Notes: a model not told the origin generated them from the letters alone. DNA of 64,000 bases from Maribacter orientalis (GCF_900109345.1 NZ_FNZN01000011.1:35046-99045), one strand, 5' to 3'; positions 1 through 9,043 are shown, counted from the first letter of the stretch. A program made the numbers and translations.

Positions 1-239
1 TGTAGTTCTTTTGCTGCGGCCAAATTATTTGCATCTACATCACATAAAACGGTAACATCTACCTTGCTATGGGATGAAATTGCCTTTAGGTCTTCAGCAC
101 CCATATTGCCAACGCCAATATGTGCGGTTCGTAATCTGGTTAATTTTTTAACTTCTTTTTTACATGACCATAGTCCAGATGGTAATAATACAAATGTGGA
201 CAGCGCCGCTGCGCTTTTTATAAAATCTCTTTTGTTCAT
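1..239 (-). CDS. Gfo/Idh/MocA family oxidoreductase, N-terminal fragment (gene runs off the left edge)
   Basis: The reverse strand from an ATG at 239 stays open to the window edge, about 79 codons. It begins MNKRDFIKSAAALSTFVLLP, a twin-arginine/lipoprotein-like leader with the K-R-x-F form common in Bacteroidota and a Cys at about residue 27 (SGLWSC). After that comes a Rossmann start, AHIGVGNMGAEDLKAI, followed by VTVLCDVDANNLAAA, the beta-alpha-beta NAD(P)-binding pattern of the Gfo/Idh/MocA family. These enzymes oxidise or reduce sugars and sugar derivatives. It starts 11 bp after the DUF1080 gene on the same strand, so the two are probably cotranscribed. The substrate cannot be inferred from this fragment. 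Confidence 0.8.
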   Translation of the reverse strand, partial: MNKRDFIKSAAALSTFVLLPSGLWSCKKEVKKLTRLRTAHIGVGNMGAEDLKAISSHSKVDVTVLCDVDANNLAAAKEL

Positions 240-250
240 TGGTGTGGTGG

Positions 251-1048
251 TTAAAGTTTTTTAATTTTTATATTTCGGAACCAAATAGGGCTTGAATGAT
301 CTTGAAATCCAATATAGCCTGTTTTGAACTTTCCGTAATCTTTACTGTTTTTCCATTTATCGGAATTTTTTTTCGCGTACCAAGCTTCGTCCCATGGTAC
401 AAAAGATACTACTTTTTTCCCGTTCAACCAGTGTTCAACCTGCTCTGGTGTAAAGATGATTTTAGTGGTGTTCCATTCTCCAGCAGGATTTAAAATTTTG
501 CCATTTGGGTCTGCAGCATGCATAGCATAATCAGAAGCTGTTTGTTGAAGCGGTTTTAGTTCTTCTGGCTTGTCGGTATATCCTAAACTTAAATTGTAAT
601 CGGTTAAATCATGAATGCTGGCATAGTTCTCATCATCTATTAGTTGATATTCTGGGGAAACTTCCGGTGGGCTGTCATACCCTTCTTTTAGGTGATAGAA
701 GATGCCACTGTTTCCTCCTTTGGGTAATTTCCACTCAACATAAAGTTCAAAATTATCGAACTCTTCGTCACCATAAATGATATCGGTTCCACCAGTGTAA
801 TCTTGTTCCTTTCCTAATTCGGTGTCGAATTGTAGTTCTCCGTTTTTAGCTATCCAACCCGGGGGTAATTCCTTGCCATTGTATGCACGCCATCCTTTTG
901 TAGTTTTACCATCGAATAAGGTAATCCATTCATTTTTGGTTTCAACTTCAGTAGTGACTTTTAAATCTTCTTTTTTGTTTTTATCCGTTTTACAGGATAC
1001 TATGGAAAGTAACAAAAATAATATAGTAGGGTAGGTGAATTTTCTCAT
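251..1048 (-). CDS. DUF1080 (3-keto-disaccharide hydrolase-like) lipoprotein
   Basis: The 265-residue product has a short hydrophobic leader ending in a lipobox (IVSC, Cys19), so it is likely a lipoprotein of the periplasm or cell surface. From about residue 42 it shows the DUF1080 hallmark WITLFDGKTTKGWRAYNG. Later features are GNSGIFYHL, a Tyr/Asp-rich middle, EWNTTKIIF and a C-terminal IWFRNIKIKKL. The fold is a concanavalin-like jelly roll, and several family members hydrolyse 3-keto-glycosides. The adjacent Gfo/Idh/MocA oxidoreductase fits the known scheme in which a sugar is first oxidised at C3 and the keto-sugar is then cleaved. Substrate is inferred only at this general level. Confidence 0.82.
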   Translation of the reverse strand: MRKFTYPTILFLLLSIVSCKTDKNKKEDLKVTTEVETKNEWITLFDGKTTKGWRAYNGKELPPGWIAKNGELQFDTELGKEQDYTGGTDIIYGDEEFDNFELYVEWKLPKGGNSGIFYHLKEGYDSPPEVSPEYQLIDDENYASIHDLTDYNLSLGYTDKPEELKPLQQTASDYAMHAADPNGKILNPAGEWNTTKIIFTPEQVEHWLNGKKVVSFVPWDEAWYAKKNSDKWKNSKDYGKFKTGYIGFQDHSSPIWFRNIKIKKL

Positions 1049-1104
1049 TTTTTCAGTCGTGTTTTAGTAGCGTAAGTGAAAACCTCACACAGTACTGAAA
1101 TTAC

Positions 1105-1148
1105 AAAAAAAAATAATGGCGATAAAGGTATTTCCCTATATCGCCATT
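1105..1148 (-). terminator. Rho-independent terminator of purA
   Basis: A perfect 10-bp stem (AATGGCGATA at 1115-1124 with TATCGCCATT at 1139-1148) is followed on the minus strand by a run of nine T (1105-1113). It lies 37 bp past the purA stop codon. Confidence 0.85.
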
Positions 1149-1185
1149 CTCGTTAGTCGAACAACCTTTTCAGGCCGCTAAATGT

Positions 1186-2457
1186 TTATCTGTGAATTGT
1201 TTGAATTCTGTCTGGGCCAACAGAAACAATTTTAATAGGCACTTCTAATTCTTTTTCTAGAAAATCGATATAGTCGTTCAATGATTTTGGTAATTGGTCG
1301 GCAGAAGTCATTTTTGTTAAATCTTCTTTCCAACCATTCATTTCTGTGTATATCGGAGTTACATTTTCTGCTTCTATATTGTATGGAAAATGCTCGATTT
1401 TTTCTCCTTTATAGTTGTAAGCAGTACAAACTTTTAGTTTATCGAATCCGCTCAATACGTCACCTTTCATCATCATTAACTCGGTAACGCCATTTATACG
1501 AACTGCATATTTTAAGGCTACTAAATCTAACCATCCACAACGTCTTGGTCTGCCTGTTGTAGCGCCAAATTCATTACCTACGCGACCCATTGTTTCGCCA
1601 TCTTCATCAAATAATTCAGTGGGGAACGGACCGCTACCTACTCTTGTGGTATATGCCTTGAATATTCCTTTTACTTCACCAATTTGATTTGGAGCAACAC
1701 CTAAGCCGGTACATGCACCAGCTGCGGTAGTATTAGATGAAGTTACGAAAGGGTATGTTCCAAAATCAATATCCAGAAGTGATCCCTGTGCACCTTCGGC
1801 CAATATTTTTTTACCTTCTTTTTGGGCTTGGTATAAGTATTCTTCACTATCTATAAAAGTTAATGCTTTTAACTCGGTTACAGCTTTAAAGAAATCGGCT
1901 TCTAGCTCAGCAAGATCATATTGAATATCTACATCGTAGAAACTTATCATTGCTTCATGTTTATTTGCTAGACTACGATATTTTTCTTTCCAATCACTTA
2001 GTTCTAAATCACCAATTCGCATTCCGTTTCTACCAGTCTTATCCATGTAAGTAGGACCAATTCCTTTTAAAGTAGAGCCAATTTTCGCTTTGCCTTTAGA
2101 GGCTTCAGAAGCAGCATCTAACAAACGGTGGGTTGGTAAAATCAAGTGTGCCTTTCTAGAAATAAATAATTTGGACTTAATATCCAGATTAAATTTCTTC
2201 AATGCATCTAATTCTTTTTGAAAAATAACTGGGTCGATAACAACACCGTTACCAACAACGTTAACTGCATTTTTATGAAAAATTCCTGAAGGAATAGTAT
2301 GTAACACATGCTTTATTCCATCAAACTCCAATGTATGACCAGCATTTGGCCCGCCTTGAAAACGAGCAATAATGTCATAATTTTCGGTTAATACATCAAC
2401 AATTTTTCCTTTTCCTTCGTCACCCCATTGTAGGCCTAACAATAAATCTACTGCCAT
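1186..2457 (-). CDS. purA: Adenylosuccinate synthetase
   Basis: Catalyses the GTP-dependent joining of IMP and aspartate to adenylosuccinate, the first committed step from IMP to AMP, in the cytoplasm. The 423-residue length is normal. The N-terminal P-loop-like GLQWGDEGKGKIVD, then GPNAGHT, KGIGPTYMDKTGRNG, the IMP-site segment around EGAQGSLLDIDFGTYPFVTSS and a C-terminal SVGPDRIQTI are all intact. It is the last gene of a leftward run with the Fur-family regulator (19 bp upstream) and the stringent-response enzyme, and is followed by a strong terminator. Pairing purine nucleotide synthesis with (p)ppGpp metabolism fits the known inhibition of PurA by ppGpp in other bacteria, although that regulation is not visible here. 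Confidence 0.97.
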   Translation of the reverse strand: MAVDLLLGLQWGDEGKGKIVDVLTENYDIIARFQGGPNAGHTLEFDGIKHVLHTIPSGIFHKNAVNVVGNGVVIDPVIFQKELDALKKFNLDIKSKLFISRKAHLILPTHRLLDAASEASKGKAKIGSTLKGIGPTYMDKTGRNGMRIGDLELSDWKEKYRSLANKHEAMISFYDVDIQYDLAELEADFFKAVTELKALTFIDSEEYLYQAQKEGKKILAEGAQGSLLDIDFGTYPFVTSSNTTAAGACTGLGVAPNQIGEVKGIFKAYTTRVGSGPFPTELFDEDGETMGRVGNEFGATTGRPRRCGWLDLVALKYAVRINGVTELMMMKGDVLSGFDKLKVCTAYNYKGEKIEHFPYNIEAENVTPIYTEMNGWKEDLTKMTSADQLPKSLNDYIDFLEKELEVPIKIVSVGPDRIQTIHR

Positions 2458-2476
2458 CTAAATATTATATACTTGG

Positions 2477-2953
2477 TTAGTTCTTATTATTTTCTTTCGT
2501 ACCTACTTCTTTTGCAGGTGTATTTTTGGTCCCATAAAAATAAAGTGAATGTGCATTTATTTTAATGTTAAAAACCTCTTCAATTGTTTTTTTGATAGAT
2601 TGAATTCTAGGGTCGCAGAACTCCATTACTTCTCCGGTATCGGTAAGTATAACATGGTCATGTTGATGGTCAAAATAAGACTTTTCATATTGAGCCTGAT
2701 TTTTACCAAACTGATGTTTGCGTACTAGTTTGCAATCTAAAAGTAGTTCTATGGTGTTATATAAAGTAGCCCTACTAACTCTATATTTCTTGTTCTTCAT
2801 GTTAATATAAAGTGACTCTATGTCGAAATGTTCGTCACTTTCATAAATTTCTTGAAGTATAGCGTAGCGTTCAGGGGTTTTTCTATGTCCTTTGTCTTCT
2901 AAAAAGGTAGTGAAGACGTTTTTTACAATTTCTTGATTTTTATCCGAAGACAT
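2477..2953 (-). CDS. Fur-family transcriptional regulator
   Basis: A metal-responsive winged-helix repressor of the Fur/PerR/Zur family. The ATG at 2953 gives 158 residues ([10 protein letters not shown]); an in-frame TTG 21 bp upstream is less likely because it overlaps a putative promoter box. Features: [16 protein letters not shown], the recognition-helix region [16 protein letters not shown], then the metal-binding/dimer motif [26 protein letters not shown]. Only one Cys is seen in that region and there are no C-terminal CxxC pairs, so the structural Zn(Cys)4 site of many PerR/Zur proteins is absent. The subfamily (Fur, PerR or another) cannot be fixed from sequence. It is co-oriented with the Rsh gene (upstream) and purA (downstream). 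Confidence 0.9.
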   Translation of the reverse strand: MSSDKNQEIVKNVFTTFLEDKGHRKTPERYAILQEIYESDEHFDIESLYINMKNKKYRVSRATLYNTIELLLDCKLVRKHQFGKNQAQYEKSYFDHQHDHVILTDTGEVMEFCDPRIQSIKKTIEEVFNIKINAHSLYFYGTKNTPAKEVGTKENNKN

Positions 2954-2971
2954 ATTTACTGCATTAATATA

Positions 2972-2979
2972 CAAATGTA
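2972..2979 (-). promoter_or_regulatory. Possible -7 promoter box of the Fur-family gene
   Basis: The minus strand reads TACATTTG, an exact match to the Bacteroidota -7 consensus TAnnTTTG, in the short gap after the Rsh gene. Transcription would start close to 2965, leaving a short leader before the ATG at 2953. No convincing TTG at the -33 position is seen, so this is tentative. Confidence 0.35.
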
Positions 2980-3002
2980 CAGTTAAATTTTAATTTCCTT
3001 TT

Positions 3003-5207
3003 CTAAATTCGGGTTACTTTGTCAATACCATTAATCTCTCTTAATGAATCGGTCAATTTTTTAAGGATAGCCTTGTTTTTTACCACCACGGTAATTTTTC
3101 CTTTAAAGGTGCCGCCATCTGTACTAAAGTTTAGATTACGCATATTCACATGCATAATATCCGATATCACTTCTGTAATGTCACTGACCAAACCAAGGTT
3201 GTCTATACCTGTTAGCTCTATATCTGCCTGATATTCCTGTTGTGAAGAATCAATCCATTTGGCACTTATAATGCGATACGCATAATTAGATTGCAAGGAT
3301 ATCGCATTCGGACAATTCTTTTTATGAACTTTAATACCTTCAGATACACTTACGAATCCGAATACTTCATCGCCAGGTATAGGGTTACAACATTGAGAAA
3401 GTTTATATTCTAATTTTTCTTCCTCTTTGCCAAAAACCAGCATGTCATACTTAGATGTGATTTCTTCTTTATTGATATCTTCATGCACAGGAGTTCTACG
3501 CATTCGATTTTTGAAGAAACTGATAAATGCATTGTTGTAAGAAGATGCAAAATCTTTCAACATCGTATTGTCTATAGAACCAATACCGACACGATAAAAG
3601 AGGTCTAAACTAGTTTTAAGTTTAAAAAAGGTGACCATTTTATTAATCGAATCCTCATTTAAACTTACTTTTTGCGATTTTAGTTTTCTACGTAAAATTT
3701 CTTTGCCATCTTCAGCAACAGACTTTCGCTCTTCTCTTAATACCGACTTTATTTTTGCTCTAGCCCTAGCGGTGGTGGCATAATCTAACCAGTTTTGATT
3801 TGGTGTGGCTTGCTCGGATGTAATGATTTCTACTTGATCACCACTCTGTAATGTTGTATTTAGGGGAACTAATTTTCCATTTACTTTTGAGCCTCTCGTA
3901 CGCATGCCTACTTCAGTATGAATATTAAAAGCAAAATCTAATGGCGTGGCTCCTTTGGGTAGCGATTTTAATTCACCCTTTGGGGTAAATACAAAAATCT
4001 CTTTAGAATATAAATTGAGCTTAAATTCTTCAACAAAGTCAACAGCATTGGTATTTGCATTTTCCAATGCTTCTTGAAGTTTATTTAACCATACTTCAAT
4101 ACCTTGTTCTTTTTGATCTCCATGCTTGTATTTAAAATGTGCTGCATACCCTTTTTCGGCTATTTCATGCATGCGCTCACTTCTAATTTGTACCTCTACC
4201 CATTTGCCTTTGGGTCCCATTACTGTAATGTGTAATGCTTCATAACCTGTAGATTTAGGAGAAGATATCCAGTCTCTTAAGCGAACTGGGTTTGGAGTGA
4301 AGTGGTCTGTTACTATAGAATATATCTTCCACGCGAGAAATTTTTCATTCTCTGTATCAGACTTATAAATTATCCTAATAGCAAACTTATCGTAGATTTC
4401 TTCGAAGGTTACGTTCTGATTAAGCATTTTTCTACGCATAGAAAAAATGGACTTCATTCTCCCTTTTATGACGTAGTTAAGACCTTCTTTTTTAAGAGAA
4501 TTATCTATGGTATCTGAAAATGCATTGATATACGCTTGTTGCTCTTCTTTGCTATCTTCTATCTTATCCTTAATAGATTTATATACTTCTGGTTCGGTAT
4601 ACTTTAAACTTAAATCCTCTAGCTCTGTTTTAATATTGTACAGTCCAATTCTATGGGCTAAAGGAGCATAAATGTACAAGGTTTCAGATGCTATTTTAAC
4701 CTGTTTATGCTCTGGCATAGAATCCATGGTGAGCATATTGTGATAGCGGTCTGCAATCTTAATTATAATAACGCGCACATCATCATTTAAGGTCAATAAC
4801 ATTTTTCTAAAATTCTCAGCTTGCTGAGAAATGTTCATGTCCTTTTTTAAATGTGATATTTTAGTAAGACCGTCTACTATGCGGGCAACTGTTTCACCAA
4901 ACATACGATCAATATCATCTAAAGTATACTCGGTATCTTCAACAACATCATGAAGTAAGGCAGAGGCTATCGAAACAGCATCAAGACCAATTTCAGAGGC
5001 AACAATTTTTGCTACTGCTATAGGGTGGAATATGTAAGCTTCGCCAGATTTTCTACGTTGATTTTTATGCGCGTCAACAGCCACTTCAAAGGCACTACGT
5101 ATAAGTGTTTTGTCCTCATCGGTAAGGGTTTGGTAGCTAATACGCAATAATTCCTTATACTCTTGAGCTATTAGCTTGTTTTCCTCTTCTATCGCTGCCT
5201 TTGTCAT
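3003..5207 (-). CDS. spoT: Bifunctional (p)ppGpp synthetase/hydrolase (RelA/SpoT homologue)
   Basis: Long Rsh protein (734 residues) controlling the stringent-response alarmone. The N-terminal HD hydrolase domain is intact (SALLHDVVEDTEYT, His86-Asp87, then IADRYHNM near residue 151). The synthetase domain has GRMKSIFSMRRKM, YDKFAIRII and RLRDWISSPKSTGYEALH; the basic R-x-R/K-D form of this last motif is typical of bifunctional enzymes, not of synthetase-only RelA. A TGS domain follows (EIFVFTPKGELKSLPKGATP, from about residue 403), then the conserved-Cys region (LSQCCNPIPGDEVFGFV) and a C-terminal ACT domain. It is the first gene of a leftward run with the Fur-family regulator and purA, and is probably the main Rsh enzyme of the cell. 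Confidence 0.96.
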   Translation of the reverse strand: MTKAAIEEENKLIAQEYKELLRISYQTLTDEDKTLIRSAFEVAVDAHKNQRRKSGEAYIFHPIAVAKIVASEIGLDAVSIASALLHDVVEDTEYTLDDIDRMFGETVARIVDGLTKISHLKKDMNISQQAENFRKMLLTLNDDVRVIIIKIADRYHNMLTMDSMPEHKQVKIASETLYIYAPLAHRIGLYNIKTELEDLSLKYTEPEVYKSIKDKIEDSKEEQQAYINAFSDTIDNSLKKEGLNYVIKGRMKSIFSMRRKMLNQNVTFEEIYDKFAIRIIYKSDTENEKFLAWKIYSIVTDHFTPNPVRLRDWISSPKSTGYEALHITVMGPKGKWVEVQIRSERMHEIAEKGYAAHFKYKHGDQKEQGIEVWLNKLQEALENANTNAVDFVEEFKLNLYSKEIFVFTPKGELKSLPKGATPLDFAFNIHTEVGMRTRGSKVNGKLVPLNTTLQSGDQVEIITSEQATPNQNWLDYATTARARAKIKSVLREERKSVAEDGKEILRRKLKSQKVSLNEDSINKMVTFFKLKTSLDLFYRVGIGSIDNTMLKDFASSYNNAFISFFKNRMRRTPVHEDINKEEITSKYDMLVFGKEEEKLEYKLSQCCNPIPGDEVFGFVSVSEGIKVHKKNCPNAISLQSNYAYRIISAKWIDSSQQEYQADIELTGIDNLGLVSDITEVISDIMHVNMRNLNFSTDGGTFKGKITVVVKNKAILKKLTDSLREINGIDKVTRI

Positions 5208-5251
5208 ACTATATTAAAAATAAGATAAACTTAGATGATGGACAACAAAAA

Positions 5252-6484
5252 TTACGCCTTTAAATTACGTATGCGATCTATAAGTGGCGGATGTGAATAA
5301 TGCATGAATACATATGCCGGATGCGGCGTCAAATTACTAAGACTATTTTTGGATAGTTTTTTTAAGGAACTTATCAATGGATCTGCTGCATAAGTGTCTT
5401 TTGCATAATCATCGGCTTGATACTCGAATTTTCTAGAAAAGTAGTTCATTAATAATCCGGTAATCTCGGAAATCGGACTATACAAAATACCAAAACCAAT
5501 TAGGGCGGCATGAAAGCTAGGCCGTTCAACACCAATCGCTAATGATACTTCAGGATTGTTAATGAAAAGGGATAATAGAAACAACATAAACCCGGCAAGT
5601 AAAATTGATGTTGCTAAATTGAAAATAATGTGCTTGCGTTTATAGTGCCCAATTTCATGCGCTAAAACAGCAACGATTTCTTCTTCTTCCAAATCATTGA
5701 TCAGCGTATCATAAAGCGTTACTCTTTTTTCTTTCCCAAAACCAGAAAAATAGGCATTGGCTTTAGTTGAACGCTTAGAACCATTAATAACAAATATATG
5801 TTGCAAGTCAAAACCAACACTTGCAGCATAATGTTCAATTTTTTCTTTTAAGCTACCTGCTTCTAATGGCACTTGTTTGTTGAACAAGGGTACAATTAGT
5901 TTACTATAGAACAAGTTCATGATTAAGGTGAAGATTGTAATTAGACCCCAAGTATATAACCAAAAATTTGAACCTGACCATTGAAAGAACCAAATCACCA
6001 ACGATAAGATACCACCTCCAATAATAATGGTCATGGCCCATTGCTTCAATTTATCGATTAAGAATGTTTTGTGAGTGGTTTTGTTGAATCCGAATTTTTG
6101 TTCGATTACAAATGTTTGATAGTAAGAAAAGGGAATATTTAAAATATCGCTACCGAGCATTATTATTCCGAAGAAAATTAAAGCTTGTATAATGGTATTG
6201 CTAGTGTAATTAAAAGCAACTTCATCTACCCATTCAAAACCTCCAAAAAATAAAAAACCTAGAATAAGGGCTAAGGAAAATGTAGAGGTTATTATACCGA
6301 ACTTGTAATTACTTAATTTATAAGCTTGGGATTTTTCATATTCTTGAGCGTTATACACATCGTTAAGGTCATTTGGGATAGGGTCTTTGAAGCGTTTGGC
6401 ATTCAGATAATTCATTACAGTGTCGAGAATAAATTCGCCGACTAGAATGAAAAGAATACAGTAAAAAACAAATGTTTTGTCCAT
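5252..6484 (-). CDS. M48 family (Ste24/CAAX-protease-like) membrane zinc metalloprotease
   Basis: A 410-residue integral membrane peptidase. The zinc site HEIGH is at residues 276-280 in VAVLAHEIGHYKRKH, and a third ligand Glu is in RKFEYQADDYA near residue 357. Hydrophobic segments precede the domain (about residues 5-22, 62-82, 100-120, 150-170 and 174-195) and follow it (about 288-308), and the N-terminal half resembles the Ste24 CAAX_protease_1 region. In bacteria such proteins are thought to degrade damaged or mislocalised membrane proteins; no prenylation pathway is implied. It stands between the Rsh gene and the rRNA methyltransferase on the same strand with short gaps. Confidence 0.9.
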   Translation of the reverse strand: MDKTFVFYCILFILVGEFILDTVMNYLNAKRFKDPIPNDLNDVYNAQEYEKSQAYKLSNYKFGIITSTFSLALILGFLFFGGFEWVDEVAFNYTSNTIIQALIFFGIIMLGSDILNIPFSYYQTFVIEQKFGFNKTTHKTFLIDKLKQWAMTIIIGGGILSLVIWFFQWSGSNFWLYTWGLITIFTLIMNLFYSKLIVPLFNKQVPLEAGSLKEKIEHYAASVGFDLQHIFVINGSKRSTKANAYFSGFGKEKRVTLYDTLINDLEEEEIVAVLAHEIGHYKRKHIIFNLATSILLAGFMLFLLSLFINNPEVSLAIGVERPSFHAALIGFGILYSPISEITGLLMNYFSRKFEYQADDYAKDTYAADPLISSLKKLSKNSLSNLTPHPAYVFMHYSHPPLIDRIRNLKA

Positions 6485-6529
6485 AGAATATATTGAAAAA
6501 TGGAATATTAAAAAGCGATTTTAAGCTTT

Positions 6530-7342
6530 TTAGATATTTAATTTTCGTTGGCGTTTAGCTTCAAAGATAAGTATTGCCGCAGATACTGAAACGTTCATAG
6601 AATCAATTTCACCCTCCATCGGTATAATAATATTCTGAGTAGAATTTTGCAGCCATTCATCACTTAGACCAGAGTTTTCTGTTCCGACCACTATAGCGGT
6701 AGGTCCTTTGAAATCCACTGTTGTATACTCCTTAGAGGCAGATAAAGCTGCACAGTAAACTTGAAACCCTTCTTTTTTTAAGTAGGATACTATTTCTGTT
6801 GTGCTTCCCATTTTAATATTTCTAGAAAATACACAACCGACACTAGAACGGATAATATTTGGATTGTAAAGGTCTGTTTTAGGATTAGCTATTAGTACAG
6901 CATCAAGGTTAGCAGCATCAGCTGTGCGTAATAATGCACCAATATTACCAGGTTTTTCAGGTGCTTCTGCTATAAGAACCAAAGGGCTTTTATGGCTGAA
7001 TTTCAATGATGATACAAAGTGGTCTTTACTTTTTACTATCGCTAGCACACCTTCAGTTGTGTCTCGGTAAGCCAATTTTTTATAAACTTCGTTACTAACT
7101 GATATTAGTTTTTCGGGGTTGAATGATTTTAAAAAACGATTATTCTGAACATCGTTTAAAATATTTGCACAATAGAAAATAGTGTCTATTTCATAATTTG
7201 TTCTATTGGCAATTTGAAGTTCACGCATTCCTTCCAAAACAAATAAGCCAGTTTTTTTTCGTTCTCTAGATTTTTCCTTTAATAAAAGAACCTTCTTTAT
7301 TAGGGGGTTATGTAAGCTAGATATATGTTTTGATGAATGCAT
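6530..7342 (-). CDS. TrmH/SpoU family RNA 2'-O-methyltransferase
   Basis: An S-adenosylmethionine-dependent SPOUT methyltransferase acting on rRNA or tRNA ribose. The ATG at 7342 (MHSSKHISS) is preferred; a TTG three codons upstream is possible. The N-terminal SpoU substrate-binding part (LHNPLIKKVLLLKEKSRERK, GLFVLEGMRELQIA) is followed by the three SPOUT knot motifs: EKPGNIGALLRTADAANLD, VVGTENSGLSDEW and IPMEGEIDSMNVSVSAAI. All expected residues for knot formation and SAM binding are present at normal length (270 residues). The specific target nucleotide is unknown. The gene diverges from the DUF6503 lipoprotein gene. Confidence 0.93.
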   Translation of the reverse strand: MHSSKHISSLHNPLIKKVLLLKEKSRERKKTGLFVLEGMRELQIANRTNYEIDTIFYCANILNDVQNNRFLKSFNPEKLISVSNEVYKKLAYRDTTEGVLAIVKSKDHFVSSLKFSHKSPLVLIAEAPEKPGNIGALLRTADAANLDAVLIANPKTDLYNPNIIRSSVGCVFSRNIKMGSTTEIVSYLKKEGFQVYCAALSASKEYTTVDFKGPTAIVVGTENSGLSDEWLQNSTQNIIIPMEGEIDSMNVSVSAAILIFEAKRQRKLNI

Positions 7343-7427
7343 GAATTGCAAAAGTAATGTAATCTGTTAAGTAGTTCATAATTTATCGACCAACGGATTT
7401 TTATAAACCAATAACGTAATTTTAATT

Positions 7428-8222
7428 ATGAACAAGTTTTTTATTATCGTTTTAACCTTCTGTCTGTTTGCCTGTAAAGATAAGCCCAAGAAAGTGGGCT
7501 CTGTAGAGTCTGAAGAAACCGAGGTGAAGCAAGTTGAACAAACTATATATCCAAAGGAATTATTTAAGGTTTTTGAAGCTCATGGAGGATTAGATACATG
7601 GAAAGTTTATAAAACATTAAGTTTTGAGATACCAAATCCAGAATTTAATGAAGTTCAAACTATTGATCTTCAAAAACGATTTGATAAAATTTCTACACCA
7701 GTATATACCATAGGTTATGATGGTAGTGATGTTTGGCTTACAGACAATACAGGTGATTACAAAGGAAAACCAAAGTTCTATCATAATCTAATGTTCTATT
7801 TCTATGCTATGCCATTTGTACTTTCAGATGACGGAATTACGTATGAAAAAATTGATGCATTAGTTCATGAGGGTTTTAATTATCCAGGTTTTAAAATCAC
7901 TTATAATAATGGCATTGGTGCATCATCTACCGATGAATATTATATTCATTATGATGCAGAAACATTTCAAATGAAATGGTTAGGGTATACAATGACGTAT
8001 TTTACCGGTGAGCCTTCCGAAAAAATAAACTGGATCAACTACAATGAATGGGAAAAGGTTGATGAGTTTTTATTGCCAAAAGCGATTACATGGCATACCT
8101 TAGATGAGGGCGTGATAAAAGAAGCTAAGAAAACGGTTAATTTTGAAAAAGCTAATTTATCTATTGAAGCTAAGCCTGTAGAGTTTTATTCTAAACCTGA
8201 GAAAGCAGTAATCATAGAGTAA
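7428..8222 (+). CDS. DUF6503-like lipoprotein of unknown function
   Basis: A 264-residue protein with a type II signal peptide (MNKFFIIVLTFCLFAC, Cys16), so probably anchored to a membrane. The mature part starts with a short charged linker and then FKVFEAHGGLDTWKVYKTLSFEI, with later YFYAMPFVLSDDG and DEYYIHYDAETFQMKWLGY. The pattern fits DUF6503, a Bacteroidota family related to LolA/outer-membrane-lipoprotein-sorting-like beta proteins that may bind a hydrophobic ligand. The family name is from memory and no enzymatic residues are apparent. It is monocistronic, with a terminator just downstream. Confidence 0.7.
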   Translation: MNKFFIIVLTFCLFACKDKPKKVGSVESEETEVKQVEQTIYPKELFKVFEAHGGLDTWKVYKTLSFEIPNPEFNEVQTIDLQKRFDKISTPVYTIGYDGSDVWLTDNTGDYKGKPKFYHNLMFYFYAMPFVLSDDGITYEKIDALVHEGFNYPGFKITYNNGIGASSTDEYYIHYDAETFQMKWLGYTMTYFTGEPSEKINWINYNEWEKVDEFLLPKAITWHTLDEGVIKEAKKTVNFEKANLSIEAKPVEFYSKPEKAVIIE

Positions 8223-8257
8223 AAATTTTCTCTAACTCATATAATTTTTTTAAAATA

Positions 8258-8288
8258 GGGGCCATCTTTATGGCACCTTATTTTTTAT
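8258..8288 (+). terminator. Rho-independent terminator before the molybdoenzyme island
   Basis: The stem GGGGCCAT/ATGGCACC around a CTTT loop has one mismatch and is followed by a T-rich tract (TTATTTTTTAT). It separates the DUF6503 gene from moaD. Confidence 0.75.
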
Positions 8289-8321
8289 AAGTAACTTGAA
8301 TTTGAATAAATTTTTTGAAAA

Positions 8322-8564
8322 ATGAACGTACTTTTTTTTGGAATTGCCAAAGATATTGTGGGAAGTTCTCAAATTACATTTTCTGATGAATTTAAAAAGC
8401 CTAATTCTGTTGCGGCATTGAAGGCTCAGTTGATGTTGTCTTATCCAGAACTTTCAAAATTAACTTCTTTGGCGGTAGCTGTAAATAGTGAATATGCAGA
8501 AGATGATGTATCTTTAACTGTGGGTGATGAAATAGCTATCATACCACCAGTAAGTGGAGGATAA
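8322..8564 (+). CDS. moaD: Molybdopterin synthase small (sulfur-carrier) subunit MoaD
   Basis: An 80-residue beta-grasp protein ending in the required Gly-Gly (IIPPVSGG). Its C-terminal thiocarboxylate donates sulfur to convert cyclic pyranopterin monophosphate to molybdopterin. The start MNVLFFGIAKDIVGSS and the length are normal for MoaD. Its stop overlaps the start of moaE by one base (TAATG), so the two synthase subunits are translationally coupled. The adenylating partner is probably the MoeB/ThiF-rhodanese gene 1.6 kb downstream. This gene opens the island that ends with coxF. Confidence 0.95.
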   Translation: MNVLFFGIAKDIVGSSQITFSDEFKKPNSVAALKAQLMLSYPELSKLTSLAVAVNSEYAEDDVSLTVGDEIAIIPPVSGG

Positions 8565-8983
8565 TGAGTGAAAAGATAATAGAAATAGTAGATAAGATAG
8601 ATGCGTCAAAAGTATTTAACGAACTCTCACACCCCAAAAGTGGTGGTATTTGTGTGTTTGTTGGTACAGTTAGGGAATTTACCAAGGGTGAAGAAGTAGT
8701 TTCTTTAGAATTTGAGACCTATAAGAAAATGGCCTTAAAGGAAATGGATAAAATTGCTACCGAAGCCGTTGTTAAATGGAATTTAAATAAAGTGATTATT
8801 CGTCATGCAGTTGGTTTAAAAGAAGTTGAAGAGCCTGTAGTTGTCGTGGGTGCTTCTTCTGCACATAGAGATGCTTGTTTTGAGGCTTGTAGGTATTTAA
8901 TAGACACCCTTAAAAAAACTGTCCCAATTTGGAAAAAAGAACGTTTTGAGAACAAATCTGTTTGGGTATCGGCACATCCATAA
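8564..8983 (+). CDS. moaE: Molybdopterin synthase catalytic subunit MoaE
   Basis: The large subunit of molybdopterin synthase, 139 residues. Family marks are GGICVFVGTVREFTKG near the N-terminus, LEFETYKKMALKEM, IRHAVGLKEVEEPVVVVGASS, then the active-site lysine region VPIWKKERFENKSVWV. It forms a heterotetramer with MoaD and transfers two sulfurs onto cPMP. It overlaps moaD by one base. A 112-bp gap with a possible hairpin separates it from moaC. Confidence 0.95.
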   Translation: MSEKIIEIVDKIDASKVFNELSHPKSGGICVFVGTVREFTKGEEVVSLEFETYKKMALKEMDKIATEAVVKWNLNKVIIRHAVGLKEVEEPVVVVGASSAHRDACFEACRYLIDTLKKTVPIWKKERFENKSVWVSAHP

Positions 8984-9015
8984 ATTTTAAAGTTTTTTTG
9001 AATTATGGAGTTAAA

Positions 9016-9043
9016 GAGTTTTATTTGAATATGAAATAAACTC
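9016..9043 (+). other. Imperfect hairpin between moaE and moaC
   Basis: GAGTTTTATTT and AAATAAACTC pair around a 7-base loop with one bulged T. There is no strong T-run, so it may act as an mRNA end or processing structure instead of a terminator. Low AT-only stability makes this tentative. Confidence 0.3.
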
